This document shows, piece by piece, positions 52,454-63,230 of a stretch of DNA of 64,000 nt. A program made the position numbers and the translations under genes. A model generated the notes under the pieces. That model was not told where the DNA came from. It did no database searches and was given only the letters and a program-made list of their open reading frames with translations. This stretch comes from Paramarasmius palmivorus (taxonomy: Eukaryota; Basidiomycota; Agaricomycetes; Agaricales; Marasmiaceae). The stretch is taken from contig JAYKXP010000032.1 of NCBI GenBank assembly GCA_037176845.1, forward strand, positions 62,001 to 126,000. The letters are read 5' to 3'. Position 1 is the first letter of the stretch. Every line of letters starts with the position of its first letter.

Positions 52454-55400
52454 GGTGACGATCAAACTCTGCATCCCGACGATGACATTGGCTTTCGGGG
52501 ATTCTTGGTCGGCCAATCACGAAATTCCTGGCGAGTTGAGGCAGATGATTGAGTGGTGGTTAGAAAAGCATGGGCAGGGAAGTGTGTTGCTCGACGCACC
52601 TCTTCCATGTAGCACCCAGACTGACAGCAGCTCCTGTGGGATCCTGGCTGCCAACGCTCTAATGCATGCTTTTTTCCCGGATGACTTCCCACTTCTTGAT
52701 CCACGCAATTGCAAGAGGGGTCGAGTAGATCTATTCTTGAGGGTCTTGACCTACTTTGTAAAAGGGGTGAGTCAAGCCTTTAAGTCAACGACTAATATCA
52801 CTCACCGGCTTCTAGGAACCTGGAATCAGGACGACAACAGCTCTCCCTCAGCTCTCTGCATTCAACTTCAGCTGCCCGCTGCCAACAAAATCACAGGATG
52901 ATGGCCCAACAAAAGGAGGTCCAAAGAAAGCAGCTACAGGTTCTGCACACTCGGTCTCAAAAACCAAACCGAAAAAGCAGGATAGTGGCACACAGGATAA
53001 ACGGAGCTTCTTGGCAGCATTCGGTATGGCACCAGATGATGGATCCGAGGACGAGTTGGATGATGATGGTGATGGTGAGGGAGTAAGAGAGGTGACGGCT
53101 GACACAAGCAACTGGGTAAACTCCCCAGCAGTACCGAAGAAGAAGAAAGGGGGACGAAAGGGGGACGAGCTGCTGAAGAAGCTAGCAATACGAGCGTATG
53201 ACAAGTCAAAACCTGCACCGCGGGTGTATTTTTATCGCTGCCTCACCCCTGGTTGCAGTGGGCGTTATGCTAACCAGAATAGAAGACGATGGTACAACCA
53301 CGCTTATGAGGGTTGTCCGAGGATTTCTAAGGAGCTGAAGAAGGCGGTGGAGGCGGCGTTGGTCCAAGAGGCACCGTCCATGGTTCTAGCTCTCGCAAAG
53401 AGCAATAAAGAGGCTGGTGAGGAGCCTGAAGAAGATGACGAAGATGGTAATATGGAGGAACAAGCGTCCAAAAGGCTGAAAGGAGAGGATGGTGAAGGTG
53501 TTCCAGTTACCGTTGATCCCAAGCAACCTTCCGTGGTTGCAATTGTGCGTCGAGCTGGTCGCCAAATTCGCCATGTCAAGATGGACCTCGCAGTCACAAA
53601 GTTGGTCTGTATCGCTGGATTGCCACTTTTCCTAGTCGAGCGTCCTGAATGGATCTACCTTCTTCTCATTGCCGACAAAACCTATAAACCACAGACACGA
53701 AACAAGCTTCTCGAAGATATTCAGGCGGAATCTGCTCTATGCATTGGGCAACAACTTATATACCTCAAGAACCACCAAGACCTCACTTACTCCTGTGATG
53801 GGGGTACGAGTCGAGGGAGAGACTCGTTCTGGAACAGTCATGTATCAACAGCAGATGGCGACGTTTATAAGATGGGAACACTTGAGGCTACATTTGTGTC
53901 TCATACTGCCGAATGGATCCTCAATTCTGTCTGTCTACCGGTGAGTCTGAAAGCCTTTCTCCTGCATACTGTTTCTCATGGATGTTTAGATAATCGACGA
54001 CATAGGCCGTGATCGTTTTGCTGGTGTTGTATCAGACAGCACTGGTAACACTAAAGCCTTTCGGGGGCTTCTCGTCAAGCTTATTCCGACAATTATTGAG
54101 GTTCCCGATTGTGTTCATCACTTAAACCTTCTGGTCAAAGACCTCGCCCAACTGAAGTTCTTCGAAATGGTGTGTTTATACTGAAAAGATTTCTTAACTG
54201 AATGTTGACGTTTTCGCTAGGCTATCAAAGTTGACCGAATGGTTATTCAGCGCTTCCACAAATCCCACTTTGGGATATATGAGCTGCAGGAAGAGCGGAA
54301 GAAACAGGGCGTGGGGCGTGGTCTTGAAGCTATTGGGAAAACTCGATTCGGAGGTGTGGTACATGCAGCTATTTCTGTCCAGCGTTGCAATGGATCTATT
54401 CAAGCTATTGTTAAACGGGGAGCGGTGAACTGCCAGGTGAGAAAAGCTGTTAAATCAAGTGTTACCATTCGATCTGAATCCTTCTTGTGACAGGGATTTT
54501 CGGCGTATTTTGGAGAGTCGCGGCGTAAAACTGCTGAATATGAAACGCTCCACAGCCAGTTCATTTCTGTTGGTGAACCGATAGTGGCAGCTATTCGGTG
54601 CATGGAAGCTACTCAGGCCACATGCGCTGATGTCTGGGTATACTGGCATGCTCTCGTGTACACGATTAAAGCTGCTATTGAGAACGACGAGGAGATGGGT
54701 GATGAAATCCGAAATGACATCATGGACATTGTGGCGTACCGGTACAATCAGCTGTTTGGACCAAAACCGTCCCTTGGCAGTTCGATTTACATTGCTGCAG
54801 CCTATCTTAATCCTGGTAATGTTGACAGTCTCTGATTTCATTTTATGAAGCTCATTTCTGCGCGCAGGATACAAGGATGCTGTAAATGGCTTGTTCTCAG
54901 AAGACCGTGATACGTCAAAGGAGGAGTACCGTGGGATCCATTCTGTTCAAGTGTTCAAGGTTGTCCTCAAGTTCCTGCATGAGCATGCAGTCAATGAAGT
55001 CAAATACGGAACCAAGCCGATGTTCGTGCAATACAGGAACCACGGTGAGCAGTTTACCGCCAAACTCAAGGATGAAATGATTCGCTATGCAAGGGGATCA
55101 TTCCCCTTTGACGGCGTGTTTGACGTTGACTCGACGAGTCCACAAGAATGGTGGAGGCGTGTTCTGAAATATGATCCTAAGTCCATTCTGCCGGTAAGTA
55201 ACATTCACTGTAGCACCGTAACCATACCTGATATGAGACTTTCTCAGCTTATTGTACTCAAGATATATGCCATTCGCCCAAACTCTATGGCAGAAGAGCG
55301 AACGGTCTCAAACTTTACTTGGATTACACCCCCTGTCCGAAACAGGATGAGCACCGCAACGATGTCACAAATGACAACGGTACGTCAATACTATCAGGCC

Positions 55401-55864
55401 AACGAAATCAAGGTACAGTTCAGAGTTGCATGAATGATGGGAAATGGTCATTTAGAAGTTATTTATTATAGTCCCGCAAGTCACATTCACGACCGATCTT
55501 GAGGTACCACGAAATAGCCAAGTCAAGGTCTACCCAGCCAGAGTCTGTGGATAAAGATACGCCAAACACGGTATCGGAGGACCCCGATATTCAACCAGCT
55601 GAGGAAGAAGAAGATGACAGCTGGCTTGACACGCGCACAGAGGATGATGCGGCTGCGGAGCAGAGTCGGCCTGGACAGTGGCACAGCTTGCTTACAGCGC
55701 TGGCTAAGAACGTCAACCTGGAGAGTCTGTATTTCAGGGGGCTTTTGTCGAAGAAGGAAAATATGATGCCTGGGGCATTGATGCGAGCAAAAGGTGAGTC
55801 GGCAGGGACAAAGAAAACAGAGAGCATGGGTAACGAAAACCAAAACTTCGGCTTGGATATTTAA
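52454..55864 (+). pseudogene. Ulp1-hAT fusion gene, 3' part (protease core and hAT transposase)
   Basis: Resumes the frame broken at 43398: WVTIKLC, FGDSWS (catalytic Asp), then STQTDSSSCGILAANAL (oxyanion Gln and nucleophile Cys) of the C48 peptidase. An intron at ~52768-52816 joins TYFVKG to EPGIRTTTALPQL, and the frame continues without a stop into the hAT part. This has CLTPGCSGRY...HAYEGC (BED-like zinc finger), LVCIAGLPLFLVERPEW, YSCDGGTSRGRDSFW, VVSDSTGNTKAFRG, DCVHHLNLLVKDL and the dimerisation region WWRRVLKYDP...RPNSMAEERTVSNFTW. Six or so introns; stop TAA 55862-55864. Without the insertion this would be one protein of roughly 1,200-1,300 residues. Confidence 0.82.
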
Positions 55865-56018
55865 CTATGTGTATACAGTAGCATAGTGTCAAAAATCAAC
55901 ATTAGTGTCTGGCATAAATTACTACAATCACTTAGTAATAAAGGTGGTTGGCTTTGGGAACGCGCGAAGCGCGACGAAAAATTGGCCCACTTTGGGACAG
56001 CACGTGACCTAACTTACC

Positions 56019-56109
56019 GGTAAGTTACCTGGTAAGTTACTGGGCCCTCCGAGCCGTCCGTAAGTTACCTGGTAAGTTACCAGCGCCGAGGCAAACTTAC
56101 CCAACGCTA
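56019..56109 (-). repeat. hAT right end: GGTAAGTTAC cluster and TIR
   Basis: (G/C)GTAAGTTAC at 56019, 56031, 56059 and 56071, AAACTTAC at 56093, then TTACCCAACGCTA, the inverse of the left TIR. The TSD GCGTATCA follows at 56110-56117. Confidence 0.8.
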
Positions 56110-56267
56110 GCGTATCATCATCATAACGAATCCGGCGCTAATCGTGCCAGAAATGGGAATCCTGTGGTCTCTTCATTGTTCTTTCAAACGGCCACCATCA
56201 TCAATGTTCACATTTCCTCCTCAACCACCGACTCTTTCTGTAGATAAGTGCCACAAGTGCCATAGGA

Positions 56268-58539
56268 ATGTCGGAAGATCCAGAAATCGCCCTCGTTCCA
56301 AGGCCATCTCAGCATCCTGAGTAAGCCTCAGCCTTCTAGTTTTACTACGCCTAACAAATGACCACCATTCGTAGCATTGTCCCATATACCTCCATGCAGG
56401 TCTTTTGCGATAGTAGAATGACCAGGGTTGGTCGGGACATGGCTTACAAGTTTGTGGGACCAGTTGACCCAAAGAAGTTCCTTGACGACTTTTTACCTTG
56501 TGAAACAAGACGGACGAAGTTATTTACAGCACAGGTGCAGCAGCAACTGTTGGAAGTGGGATATGGGAAAGGTATTCGTTCCGAAAAGGATATGTACGAA
56601 CCCTTGGTGCGCTCTAGTTCCGTTTCTGTCTCTATTCTATGCTTAAAGAAAGCCACTGTTATGGTCAGATGATGGTTTTAGCGAACTTCTGTCCAAATCT
56701 TCAACTCGTCGATACTTCCAACGATGCTGACGATACCAATTGGGCACATCAACCAGGCCTCATCAAGCCAGACATATCCGTCTACACAAAGACATCTGGT
56801 ATCAATCATAACGACATTTCTCGTACCGAGCTCTGGACGGAAGTCAAATGGTATGACGGTGCTGACGGGTTCAGCGACGAGCCTCTAGAAAAGCTCACGA
56901 CGCAAGCTCGTGACACTCGAGCTCAACTCTCAACCTATGCCGGAGCGCAGCTTGTCAGCCAGTTTCGTACGCACGCGTTCTCTGTTCAGCTCACTCGGGG
57001 ATATGCGCGACTCATTCGATGGGACCGGGAAGGTGCTATTGTCACCAAGAAGTTCTGCTATTACAATGAACCTCATCTGATCGACTTCTTATGGCGCTAC
57101 GACCATGCGACATCCGAAGCTCGTGGACATGACCCCTCTGTCATCGAAGTAACCGACCCAGTGCGCGCACAAGAAGTACGGGACACTCTAGGAATGGACA
57201 CTACAGATAAGGTGTGGGAGTTCATTGTTATCGACGAACAGGGAGAAGAACACCGCTTCGTTGGCGGCAAGCTGGAGTTCAGAGGCGTCGCCAGCCCCGC
57301 TGGTCGTTCCACGCGCGGGTTTCTCGTGCTAGATGGGCAGGGGAAACGCCGCTACCTGAAGGATACCTGGAGGATTCTCAGCGATGCTATCCAAAAAGAA
57401 GGAGAGGTATACGACTTGTTGAAACAGCATGATGTATCTCATGTCCCAGATGTTGTGGCCTCCGGCGATGCAGTGGGACCTTGGCAAGCCACGATGACCA
57501 ACAAGTATCGATCCTGGACGGCTCACGATGCGCAGCTCCAGCTACGTTCCCATCAACATTATTTCATTGTGTTCGCTCAAGTTGGGAGGACTATCAGAGA
57601 CTTCAAGGACAGTCTCGAACTGGTGCAGGCTACCTTGCACGCGGTCCAAGGTTCGTGTTCATCGCATACCTGTGTCTTTGGTGCAATATTGATTTCTGTC
57701 TTAGCACATCAAGAAGCCTACGAGAAGGCCAGAATTTTGCACCGAGACATAAGCATCGGAAACATCTTAATCACCGAGGAAGGTGAAGGACTCTTAATCG
57801 ACTGGGAATTTAGCAAGCCGTTAGACTCCACCAAACCTCGAGTGCTTGAAAGAACGGTAAGGGTATTCCTTCGCTTAGAAGAACACCCATGACTGACGCT
57901 CATTGATAGGGAACCTGGCAATTCATGTCCGCTAGACTTTTAGCAAACAAGCCAGGCGAAGTCGATCACACACTCGCCGATGACTTGGAGTCTTTCTATC
58001 ACGTCCTCTGTTGGGTTATTCTTATGCACGGCGAACATGGACTCACAGACGACGAAGTCAAGAACCAGATTGCCCGAGTGTACGACTCATGGCATGGCGT
58101 TGGTTCAACGGCTGCAACCGGCGGCGAAGCGAAAAAAGTAAACTTGACCGAAGGATGGATGGCCGACAAGGCGAAGCTTGCTGAAGGTCCTCTTAAGGAC
58201 CTGATTGCTAAGCTCGAGGATGCTCTCCACGCACGTTATGTCAGAACGCGCCTAGTGAACCGAGAGATGCTCGATGCTCTCTTGAAGGATCTAGAGAGTC
58301 ATGCTTCGTTCATGGATATATTCTCGGAAGTACTTCAACAGAAGGATCAGCTGAAGTCACAAACGCGAAACGACCGCCGTAACATCAAGTTGTTCGTCCT
58401 TGATCTAGAGTCTACCGACATAGCGACCGATAGGAAGCGCAAGAAAACGGACTCTGAGCTAGAAGCGGAAGAGCAGGAGGAGATGGCTAAGGATGGTGGA
58501 CGTCCTCCACAAAGGCTCAGAATCGAGTCAGAGTCTTAA
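56268..58539 (+). CDS. FunK1-type protein kinase, copy 2
   Basis: ATG at 56268 (MSEDPEIALVPRPSQHP). A GTAAGC...TTCGTAG intron leads into IVPYTSMQVFCDSRM. Here the intron contains an in-frame TGA, so the spliced start is required unless translation begins at the ATG near 56358. Other introns match copy 1 in position. Motifs: RRYLKDTWR, LHRDISIGNILI and LIDWEFSK; the tail is RKRKKTDSELEAEEQ. The segment SQFRTHAFSVQLTRGYARLI is identical to copy 1. The kinase is likely a tandem paralogue of the gene at 39282, now 14.7 kb away because of the transposon insertions. Substrate unknown. Confidence 0.85.
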
Positions 58540-58903
58540 GATCCTACCTCTGCGCTCATCACGACTACAAACACAGATACTTCACTTAAGACATGTATGT
58601 AGTTTAACTGGATTCGCCTACTCACTTCCCATACGCACATCCTTATACGTAAATTCTTTACGGAGCCGCTCTCGGACATCGCTCGCGACTGTCAGGATCG
58701 ATTTCGGTTTCTCCCTCGGATCTTTATCATTGTACGAAACTCCATTGAAAGCGATAATGAACGTAATTAGCCAAATGCAACACTTGAGTATTATTATAAG
58801 CACAACATCCAGCACTTGAACGGCACAATATCAATAATAAATACAACCGTTTGAGATGTATGATATGAAAAGACGTGACGACTTGTCCAGAACGTTTAAC
58901 CAA
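58540..58903. other. Intergenic, convergent 3' ends
   Basis: About 360 bp between the 3' ends of FunK1 copy 2 and the OSBP gene. No gene or repeat recognised. Confidence 0.45.
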
Positions 58904-60605
58904 CTAACCAGAGGGAGATGTTGCTGAGCCTGAGCCACTACGGCCAGGTTTCGAAGGCCATATCCACTCTCGTACGACCTTCTCTGCCTCGACAGGATCC
59001 TTTGGAATACTAAAAGGTCAAGATCGTTAGTACAAACCACAGAGTATAACCTGACGGGGTCACTGACATCAGCTTGGGCTCCCACCTCCCATTCTTCAAC
59101 TCGAAGAATCTCGGAACGTGCGTCTTGCCAGTTTCCTCCATTCTCTTCCGCTGCTCACGTTGAGCATCCTCCACCTTTGACTTGGCATCAGTCGCTGCCT
59201 CCATGTCTTTGGCAATGATGGCCTGTGTCAACTTTGACCATAATCTCCGCGATTCGTTAGGTTCTTGTTCGTCTTCAGGGGCTACCCACTTTGGGCAGAT
59301 GTTCTGACCATCCCTCACTGCGTCGAATAGCACACGTTTAGTACCAGTCTGTGTATTCGAGTGAGTCAATAGCTCATAGCTAAAGGGGTAATAGAGTCAC
59401 CTTCGCACTCTGGAAATTCATTACATGGCTCCACCGACCAGACACCTCACCAACATCCGTAGAGTTGTGTCGTATACGACCAGCAATGGCGTTATACGTT
59501 CCCGAGAAGAATCCCTGTAAGAGTGTGAGAAGGCCGTCCAATAAGGTTTGTGTGATGTTGTACCTTTGTCTTGAACTCGAGATCGCAATATAGACCATTC
59601 TTCTCGTTCTTCGCGATACAGGTATCTCCCAGTTCGAGTACCATCTTCCCGAATAGTATTCCTCTAGCGTACATATTAGGCATCGTGATCACGTATTCTG
59701 CAACATATCCGAGTCATTAATCGGCGTGCGGACCACAGCAACAAGCCGACTCACCGCCATCCTCTGGCTTGCCGAGTAATGTTACTCTATTCTCCCCTTC
59801 CATTATTGTTGAAACACTGTTCCCCAAGAATCTAGACTTTGGCTTCAACTCCCCGAGAATGAGAACGCGATTTGCTGGTGAAATATAGAAAAAGGCTGAT
59901 ATAGGTGGGTGATGGGAAACTTGTTCGGCGATGTAGAAGCCTTGTGTGCCATTTGAGTAGTCGTATCGGCAACGGAAGAACTCTCCTAGAACAGGATTGT
60001 ATCTAAGGGCAACAAGATGAGGAACATGTCTGAGAGGAGTCAATAATAAACGCACGGTTTCTTGACACCCTTGGGCTTGATGTGCCATCCAGCTAGGTAG
60101 TATTGCAGCACTCGTAGGAATCTCTCTTCGGGATCGTCAATTGATTCGGCGCTGCCACGTAAAAGATGAGAAATGGCCACATTTGCGAGTTATTGGGAAC
60201 GCACCCAAAGATGAGGTCAGGATGAGACATGAAATCCGTAATTCTCTCCAACATGCTTCGTGGCTCCAATACGAACGTCGGGAAGGTGACTCTGGAGAGA
60301 TCCATCCCCACTCTGAACACATACCAAGGCAAAATTGAATAAAATGATAATAAGGAGTCGTTTCCGAAGACTCACCGTAACTGGGAGATCAAGGAGGTGA
60401 TTATGGATCCTTCATTTTCGTCTCTGCAATAGTAATCGGAATCAACATCACGAAGGCCCATAGCTGGTGAACGAGAAGAGAATTAGACGGACAAGATGGA
60501 GGTATCGTCGTCCTCAGTATCAGAGGGAACCTTGTCTTCTTCACGAGGCTTGGCACCTGTAACACCCCGGAGATGAGAGCCGGCCTGGCTGAAGAGGCCC
60601 ATCAT
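58904..60605 (-). CDS. Oxysterol-binding protein homologue (OSH/ORP family)
   Basis: Short ORP, a lipid transfer domain without PH or ankyrin parts. Spliced exons read [12 protein letters not shown] + [27 protein letters not shown] + [20 protein letters not shown] + [14 protein letters not shown], then [14 protein letters not shown] (family signature), [47 protein letters not shown] and [14 protein letters not shown]. Stop TAG at 58904-58906. The layout matches yeast Osh6/Osh7-type proteins that exchange phosphatidylserine or sterol for PI4P at membrane contacts; which lipid is not decided here. Start uncertain: ATG 60461 ([12 protein letters not shown]) opens the main frame, while an upstream exon from ATG 60605 ([14 protein letters not shown]) is likely but its splice is unresolved. 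Confidence 0.88.
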
Positions 60606-60812
60606 GTCGGTCTAGGATAAGGCAATGAGGCTTAGGTGAGGATGAGGAATCGGATGAACAGGCGGAAAACGGGCGATTTCAATGAGGTGAACAGTCAGAG
60701 TAAAGGAGGAACACAGGGGACGGCTCAGGTATTTCCAGACACTCTGATCACGATGTCATCATTTCTACATACAGTAACCCCCACAAGGAAACCGCAGGGC
60801 CTCTACAGCACT

Positions 60813-63032
60813 TTAGAAAACAATCTTCTTCCGCTCAGTGACAGGTATATCATCCCTGAAGAACGCCCCATAGGCGCTGTGTTCCTTCTTTTTAATTGTC
60901 GTCGGGAACCTTTGTAGGTCGGGACAGTCAAATCCGCTATCCTTCAATACTCTCAACAGCTCGCCCGCGAGTCCCCTTTCCTGGTTTTCTCCGGTGAAGA
61001 ACGTAATCGATTTCCCGTTTTGCCCACCACGGCCTGAGTCAATGTCAGCAGCCCGTAAGCCAACGCGTCAGCACCAGTCACTCACCAGTCCGTCCTATCC
61101 GATGGATGTAATCCTCTGTAGTAAGTGGATATGTATAATTAATGACCGCTTTGACGTTGGGGATATCTAGACCTCTAGCGGCGACATCTGTGGCCACTAG
61201 AATCCCTGTTTGACCAGTCTTGAACTTTTCCAAGGCTTGTATACGTGCGTTCTGATTAATATCGCCATGGAGCGCGCTCGTTGCATAGCCTTCTCGTATC
61301 AGCATTTGCTCCACACGAGATGTTTCCTTCTTGTAGAGCGCGAATACAATGATACGAGCTTCATCGGAGCTTCCCGTTGGGCGTTTAGGGTGGCCCAGAT
61401 TGCGCAGGTGATGCAGAAGGCGAGAACTGTACGAATCAAGTCAACAACTGTGCTAGAACTGTGCCGTGCATCTGGGACACGTACTCTTTCTGCCGACTGT
61501 CGTCTAGGACTTCGACAGATTGTTCTACGCGTCTGTTCGCAGTCAAGTCGTCGCTTCCGACAGTCACCCGAACGGGTTTATTTTGGAAAGTGCTAGCAAG
61601 GCGCCTGACGGCCTCCGGCCACGTAGCACTGACTACGTGCGATGAGTACGGCACTGCGGTTCAAAGAAGTAGACCGAAGCTTACACATAAGGGTTTGGCG
61701 CTCCTTCGAGGGTTTTGTATGGGATATAATCTTCCGAATGTCATTTTCGAAACCTTTGTCTAACATTCTATCGGCTTCGTCTAAAACCAGAAAGTTGACA
61801 CTGCGATTACTATAAGTACGGCAACGAGGATACGCGCTAGAAGACTTACCCGCTCAGATCGCAAACTCCATCATTCATCAAGTCTAGTATCCGCCCCGGC
61901 GTGCCAACGATAACTCTCGTAGTCAGACCAGTCTTGCCCTTATCAAGATTTTGCAGCATTTGAACTTGGGGTTCTTTCGGTACACCACCGAAAACAGCCA
62001 CACAAGCAATCCCAAGAGGCTTTCCCAGCGTACTTAGCGTTTCGTGTGTCTGTAGGGCCAATTCTCGGGTGGGCGCGAGAACGAGTGTAGTGATAGTAGA
62101 GGTTCCTTTACCACTCGCAGGAGGCGATGTAATTAGGCGCGAAAGTGCGGGTATACCAAAGGCAAGCGTTTTGCCGCTATGGTGATTGTCAGGATAACGG
62201 GTAGAATGGGGATGGGCTGGATCTTACCTGCCAGTCTCTGCAATACCGACGACATCCTTTCCATCTAATGACGGCGGCCATGCACACGCTTGAATAGGTG
62301 AGGGTTCTTTAAATTTGGCGGAGAAAGATCGTAGACTGTCAGGAATATCCAACTGGTCGAAAGCCAGTATAGGTACGACTTCTGGTTGGCCTGGAGGAAC
62401 GTGTATGGTGATGCTATTTTCTGAAAGATATTGGGAGGCTTCAGATGGCGAAGCTTTTGGCGCTTTCGATCTTGAAGGTGAACTCGATTTTGAAGATTCG
62501 GCAGTTGTGGTGGCCTGGCTGTCTGTAGTGTCTTTAGAGCTCTTTTTCTTGTCCTTCTTCTCTTTCTTGTCCTTTTTATCCTTCTTGCCCTTTTTCTTGT
62601 CCTTCTTCTCGCTCTCGACGGCTTCTCCGTTGGTAACTTCCTCTGCAGGTTGCATCTCTACATCCTCAGCATCATGAGATCGTTTCTTCTTCTTTTTCTT
62701 TTTCTCTAAAGCCAGAACTGCATAAACAATCGTACTCCAATGTAACCACGATGTGGGGCACACCTTCTTCGCCGGCCTCTGGGATATCCTTTGATTCCGC
62801 AATAACAGGCTGTTCCGATTCTAACTCTTCATGCTTCCGCTTTTTACTCTTCTTCTTATGCTGTTTGACCTCGGCTTCAGAAGTTGAGTCTTCGACCTTG
62901 CTTTTACTTTTACCCTTTTTCTTCTTGTGTTCGAGATCCACGTTCCCTGTATCTTCTAGATATCAGGATTTTAAGCACACCAGATATCTGATAGCAGATA
63001 TATAACGTACCTTTCGCAATAGCGACAGTCAT
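60813..63032 (-). CDS. DBP3: DEAD-box RNA helicase DBP3 (ribosome biogenesis)
   Basis: ATG at 63030-63032 (MTVAIAK), stop TAA 60813-60815. The N-terminal ~200 residues are Lys/Glu/Ser-rich ([25 protein letters not shown]), a nucleolar-type extension. The helicase core follows: [10 protein letters not shown]...[10 protein letters not shown] (Q motif), VVGIAETG (motif I), [25 protein letters not shown] (DEAD), [12 protein letters not shown] (SAT), [13 protein letters not shown] and YIHRIGRTG. The tail ends [10 protein letters not shown]. Several short introns. Dbp3 acts in 60S rRNA processing in the nucleolus. The charged N terminus plus FDQLDIP favours DBP3 over other DDX5-like helicases. Confidence 0.88.
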
Positions 63033-63230
63033 GGTTGCGGGAAGATAAGAGGCAAGTACAAGCGGACAGGGCAGAAAATTTTTTGATGGCCTCTGATGCG
63101 GCCCGTGTTTTCGCACAGGCAGCTTCTTTCTTGACTATCATCACAAGTCCTCGTTCCACATGCTCGACCCTCGAGAGATATATAAATCCGCATTCCGTAT
63201 CGAAAATGGTTCTTTCCAGGGCCCACAAGG

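Larger units (their letters stand above)
41811..56109 (+). mobile_element. hAT transposon with Ulp1-transposase fusion gene, split by a retrotransposon
   Basis: Ends are TAGCGTTGGGTAA (41811) and its inverse TTACCCAACGCTA (to 56109), flanked by a perfect 8 bp target-site duplication GCGTATCA at 41803-41810 and 56110-56117. TAGNG termini and 8 bp duplications are hAT hallmarks. Both ends carry clusters of GGTAAGTTAC. Subtracting the 9.05 kb Ty3/gypsy insertion leaves about 5.25 kb with one gene (42509-43398 plus 52454-55864). It lies between two FunK1 kinase paralogues. Confidence 0.9.
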
